A DNA stretch of 8,814 nt from Flavobacteriaceae bacterium (GTDB lineage Bacteria > Bacteroidota > Bacteroidia > Flavobacteriales > Flavobacteriaceae), in the NCBI GenBank assembly GCA_003511845.1, contig DOIV01000118.1, positions 1 through 8,814 of the forward strand, written 5' to 3'. Position numbers and translations under genes: made by a program. This document shows, piece by piece, positions 6,940 to 8,814 of the stretch; the stretch's first letter is position 1, and each line of letters starts with the position of its first letter. Below the pieces are notes generated by a model. The model searched no databases. It was given only the letters and a program-made list of their open reading frames with translations, and was not told where the DNA came from.

Positions 6940-6977
6940 AAAAAAAGAGGTTAATAATTTTATTAACCTCTTTTTTT
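6940..6977. terminator. Bidirectional rho-independent terminator shared by recA and hemD
   Basis: Arms 6940-6956 and 6961-6977 are perfect reverse complements over 17 bases: seven A, then GAGGTTAATA, a 4-base ATTT loop, then TATTAACCTC and seven T. Because the A run and T run flank the GC-containing core, the structure gives a hairpin followed by T in both directions. It starts 16 bases after the recA stop and ends 15 bases from the hemD stop, so it insulates two convergent genes. Confidence 0.95.
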
Positions 6978-6992
6978 GTTATTTCAATAAAA

Positions 6993-7739
6993 TTATTTTT
7001 TATTAATGTTTTTAATATAATGCTCTAAAGCCATTGTCATAGAAGGCCTTTCTTTACTAGGAGCAGTAATATCTATACGTAAACCTGCTTTTTCTGCAGC
7101 CTTAATAGTTGTATTACCAAATACAGCTATTTTTGTTTCGTTTTGTTTAAAATTAGGAAAATTTTCAAACAATGAGTCTATCCCAGAAGGACTAAAGAAC
7201 ACCAACACATCATAAAAAACATTTTCTAAATCAGACAAATCACTTATAACTGTTTTAAACATGGTGGCTTTTTCCCATTTTATTTCAAGGCCGTTTAATA
7301 ATTCAGGTATTATTTTCTTTAATTTATCAGAAGAAGGTAATAAAAAAGACTCTGTTTTATGTTTTTTTATTTGTACTGTTAAATCTTGAAAAGTACGCAC
7401 TCCAACATAAATTTTACGTTTTCTATACACTACATATTTTTGTAAATAATAAGCAACAGCTTCAGATTGACAAAAATATTTCATAGAGTCAGGCACAGTA
7501 AACCTCATTTCTTGAGCCAATCTAAAATAATTATCAACAGCATTTCTACTTGTAAAAATAACAGCAGTATAATTTGAAAAATCAATTTTTTGATTTCTTA
7601 CTTCTCTTGCGGTTTCACCTTCAACATGTATAAAAGACCTAAAATCAATTTTCACTTTTTGCTTATCTGATAAATCAAAATATGGAGATTGTTTTGTACT
7701 TGGGGCGGGTTGAGATACTAAAATAGTTTTTATTTTCAT
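6993..7739 (-). CDS. hemD: Uroporphyrinogen-III synthase (HemD)
   Basis: A 248-residue protein of the HemD family, which cyclises hydroxymethylbilane with inversion of ring D to give uroporphyrinogen III, the branch point to haem and sirohaem. HemD proteins diverge strongly and have few invariant residues. Here the flavobacterial-type opening MKIKTILVSQPAPSTKQSPY, the first-domain segment YTAVIFTSRNAVDNYF, and the second-domain segment YDVLVFFSPSGIDSLFENFP support the call; the latter two are the equivalent 'TS/SPS' strands of the two lobes. The closing stretch KIAVFGNTTIKAAEKAGLRIDI-x-APSKERPSMTMAL is also typical. I chose the ATG at 7739: the frame extends upstream to a TTG at 7772, which would overlap the DUF4271 gene and add 11 residues not expected in the family. 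It lies 25 bases downstream of the DUF4271 stop and may also have an internal promoter. It ends at the terminator shared with recA. Confidence 0.88.
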   Translation of the reverse strand: MKIKTILVSQPAPSTKQSPYFDLSDKQKVKIDFRSFIHVEGETAREVRNQKIDFSNYTAVIFTSRNAVDNYFRLAQEMRFTVPDSMKYFCQSEAVAYYLQKYVVYRKRKIYVGVRTFQDLTVQIKKHKTESFLLPSSDKLKKIIPELLNGLEIKWEKATMFKTVISDLSDLENVFYDVLVFFSPSGIDSLFENFPNFKQNETKIAVFGNTTIKAAEKAGLRIDITAPSKERPSMTMALEHYIKNINKK

Positions 7740-7764
7740 AAAACTTTTTAATTTATTTATCCCC

Positions 7765-8421
7765 CTAAACAATAAGAGTTTTGAATATTATTGCAAATGG
7801 GGCGATTTCGAGGGTGCAAATGTACAAAATAAAGTAAAACGAATTACGAAAAATTAATGACTGATTGTTTTTTAAAATTAACACATAGTAATAAAGAAAT
7901 AATAAAAAGGAACAAATGAGTAAAAAATGAGTAAAAACAGTTGAACCAGCATAAAAATTTACAGTAATAAAAGGAATTGTTATCAAACAAAAATTACTTA
8001 AATAACTAATTTTTAAAAAGGTAAAGTGCTGTTGTTCTCTCTCTTTTTCAAATAATACACCCAATAATACACCCAAAATAACTCTTATAACTGTAAAAAC
8101 ACTAATGTAAAACAACACTTTTAAGAAAAAGGTAAAATTAAAAGTGATATTATTAGGGTAATATAATTGTATTGATGTGAATATTATTAATGAAAGCGTA
8201 ATGGTCACGATAACAAAAAATATAATATTAAAAATATTCAAAAGAACAGGATTCATCTTAGCATAACTATTAATATATGAGTTATTTAATAAGACGTATT
8301 GTAATTTATAAAAACGCTCACTGAACTTTAGCCTATTTAATATCAGCAGCGTTACTACAATCATTAATATAACTGTAATCCAATCTTTAGATATAAATAT
8401 ACGTTCTATTGCTTCAGTCAT
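7765..8421 (-). CDS. DUF4271 family integral membrane protein
   Basis: A 218-residue membrane protein with about six predicted hydrophobic spans by eye: roughly 14-29, 61-83, 101-123, 139-157, 161-183 and 193-213. Between spans 3 and 4 is a charged, Glu-rich loop (FEKEREQQHF, about 124-133), and the C-terminus carries FYFILYICTLEIAPFAIIFK (195-214), a segment I recognise from DUF4271 proteins of Bacteroidota. Function is unknown. The family is often encoded next to hemD in Flavobacteriia, as here, which suggests a link to tetrapyrrole metabolism or merely a conserved operon; that is inference. The ATG start is well placed, 104 bases from the divergent glycosyltransferase. Near its 3' end (7798-7815) a short run of codons, ACC CTC GAA ATC GCC CCA, is much richer in G and C than the rest of the gene, coinciding with a promoter-like motif for hemD. 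Confidence 0.85.
   Translation of the reverse strand: MTEAIERIFISKDWITVILMIVVTLLILNRLKFSERFYKLQYVLLNNSYINSYAKMNPVLLNIFNIIFFVIVTITLSLIIFTSIQLYYPNNITFNFTFFLKVLFYISVFTVIRVILGVLLGVLFEKEREQQHFTFLKISYLSNFCLITIPFITVNFYAGSTVFTHFLLICSFLLFLYYYVLILKNNQSLIFRNSFYFILYICTLEIAPFAIIFKTLIV
7817..7824 (-). promoter_or_regulatory. Candidate internal promoter (-7 box) for hemD
   Basis: On the minus strand positions 7824-7817 read TACATTTG, an exact match to the Bacteroidota -7 consensus TAnnTTTG, followed directly by CACCC. TTCG lies 19 bases before the box as a weak -33 candidate. A start site near 7811 would give a leader of about 70 bases to the hemD ATG. The octamer CATTTGCA occurs here (7815-7822) and again at 7792-7799. 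The box lies within conserved codons of DUF4271, so a coding explanation is also possible. Confidence 0.5.
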
Positions 8422-8451
8422 TCTAAACAGTAATAATAAGATGTAAAAGTA

Positions 8452-8465
8452 TACTATTTATAGTA
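8452..8465. repeat. Short palindrome in the divergent DUF4271/GT2 intergenic region
   Basis: TACTAT (8452-8457) and ATAGTA (8460-8465) form a perfect 6-base inverted repeat around TT, in the middle of the 104-base region separating the two divergent genes. On the minus strand an imperfect -7 box TACTTTTA (8451-8444) lies next to it, 23 bases from the DUF4271 start. It might be an operator for the minus-strand unit, but it is short and A/T rich. Confidence 0.3.
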
Positions 8466-8500
8466 AAAAAACTTAACATAAAATTAGTAATATTTTGTTT

Positions 8501-8508
8501 TACCTTTG
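8501..8508 (+). promoter_or_regulatory. Candidate promoter (-7 box) of the GT2 glycosyltransferase gene
   Basis: TACCTTTG exactly matches the Bacteroidota -7 consensus TAnnTTTG and lies 17 bases before the ATG at 8526, implying a leader of about 10 bases. No clear -33 TTG is visible at the usual distance; the nearest TTG (8495-8497) is too close. The match and position make this the best promoter candidate in the window. Confidence 0.6.
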
Positions 8509-8525
8509 TGGTTAAATAATCCTCA

Positions 8526-8814
8526 ATGCAAGATAGTTTAGTTATTATACCTACATATAACGAAAAAGAGAATATAGAAAATATGATTAAAGCCATATTT
8601 TCTTTAGAAAAAGCATTTGATATATTGATTGTTGACGACAATTCTCCTGATGGTACAGCAGCTATTGTTATGGAGTTACAACTAAAATATCCAAAGCAAC
8701 TTTTTTTAGAAGTAAGGAAAACCAAAAACGGATTAGGTACCGCTTACATACACGGTTTTAAGTGGGCGTTATTAAGAAAATATGAGTATATTATTGAAAT
8801 GGATGCTGATTTTT
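8526..8814 (+). CDS. Polyprenol-phosphate mannosyltransferase-like GT2 glycosyltransferase, N-terminal fragment
   Basis: The first 96 codons of a gene that continues past the right edge. It belongs to glycosyltransferase family 2, near the dolichyl/polyprenol-phosphate mannose synthase (DPM1) group: the protein opens MQDSLVIIPTYNEKENIE, followed by ILIVDDNSPDGTA (34-46, nucleotide-binding Asp pair and the DPM-type DDNSPDGT signature), KNGLGTAYIHGFKWAL (68-83, the G-L-G-x-A-Y-x-x-G-F block), and EMDADF (91-96), the DxD metal-binding motif. Members transfer mannose or another hexose from a nucleotide sugar to a lipid phosphate carrier at the inner membrane. Many bacterial members lack the membrane helices of other GT2 enzymes; whether this one has them is beyond the window. 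It is divergent from DUF4271 with an exact TAnnTTTG box just upstream. Confidence 0.9.
   Translation, partial: MQDSLVIIPTYNEKENIENMIKAIFSLEKAFDILIVDDNSPDGTAAIVMELQLKYPKQLFLEVRKTKNGLGTAYIHGFKWALLRKYEYIIEMDADF

Noticed and set aside
7740..7772. Upstream extension of hemD to a TTG start, adding 11 residues and overlapping the DUF4271 gene.
   Set aside because: The ATG at 7739 gives the family-typical opening MKIKTILVSQP and needs no rare start codon.
8423..8725. Minus-strand 100-codon open frame opposite the right-end gene.
   Set aside because: It is antisense to a well-supported GT2 glycosyltransferase and has no family signature; the GT2 frame carries the DDNSPDGT and DADF motifs.

Overview
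The window looks like a stretch of chromosome from a low-GC member of the Bacteroidota, most likely the family Flavobacteriaceae. The evidence is a secreted protein with a C-terminal type IX secretion sorting domain (found essentially only in this phylum), a DUF4271 membrane protein beside a divergent uroporphyrinogen-III synthase, the GIN-domain protein behind RNase R, the absence of Shine-Dalgarno sequences with A/T-rich leaders instead, and promoter-like boxes of the Bacteroidota form TAnnTTTG. The species cannot be named from this sequence alone.

Layout. Positions 1-2342 (minus strand) hold rnr (RNase R) followed 13 bases later by the start of a secreted GIN-domain protein that runs off the left edge. 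A strong minus-strand terminator (2376-2405) separates rnr from the gene upstream of it, a 432-residue NHL-repeat beta-propeller with a signal peptide and a T9SS sorting domain (2427-3725, minus). Next comes a 644-base gene-free stretch (3726-4369) that is about 91% A+T and holds several inverted repeats. To its right is a tight plus-strand operon: rpiB, an ElaA-type acetyltransferase, and a NudK-type Nudix hydrolase. recA follows with its own leader. recA and hemD converge on one bidirectional terminator (6940-6977). hemD and the DUF4271 gene form a minus-strand unit, and a polyprenol-phosphate mannosyltransferase-like GT2 gene diverges from it and runs off the right edge.

How the genes work together. 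Most of the window is housekeeping: RNA decay (rnr), pentose phosphate interconversion (rpiB), nucleotide-sugar hydrolysis (nudK), recombination (recA), and tetrapyrrole synthesis (hemD). The most accessory-looking part is the NHL/T9SS gene with the AT-rich desert behind it. I found no mobile element, CRISPR array, RNA gene, toxin-antitoxin pair or defence system that I can support. The points most worth checking are regulatory: an internal hemD promoter written into unusually GC-rich codons of the DUF4271 gene, an 11-base inverted repeat in front of rpiB, a dyad over the recA promoter region, and the lack of room for an rnr promoter between a terminator and its start codon.
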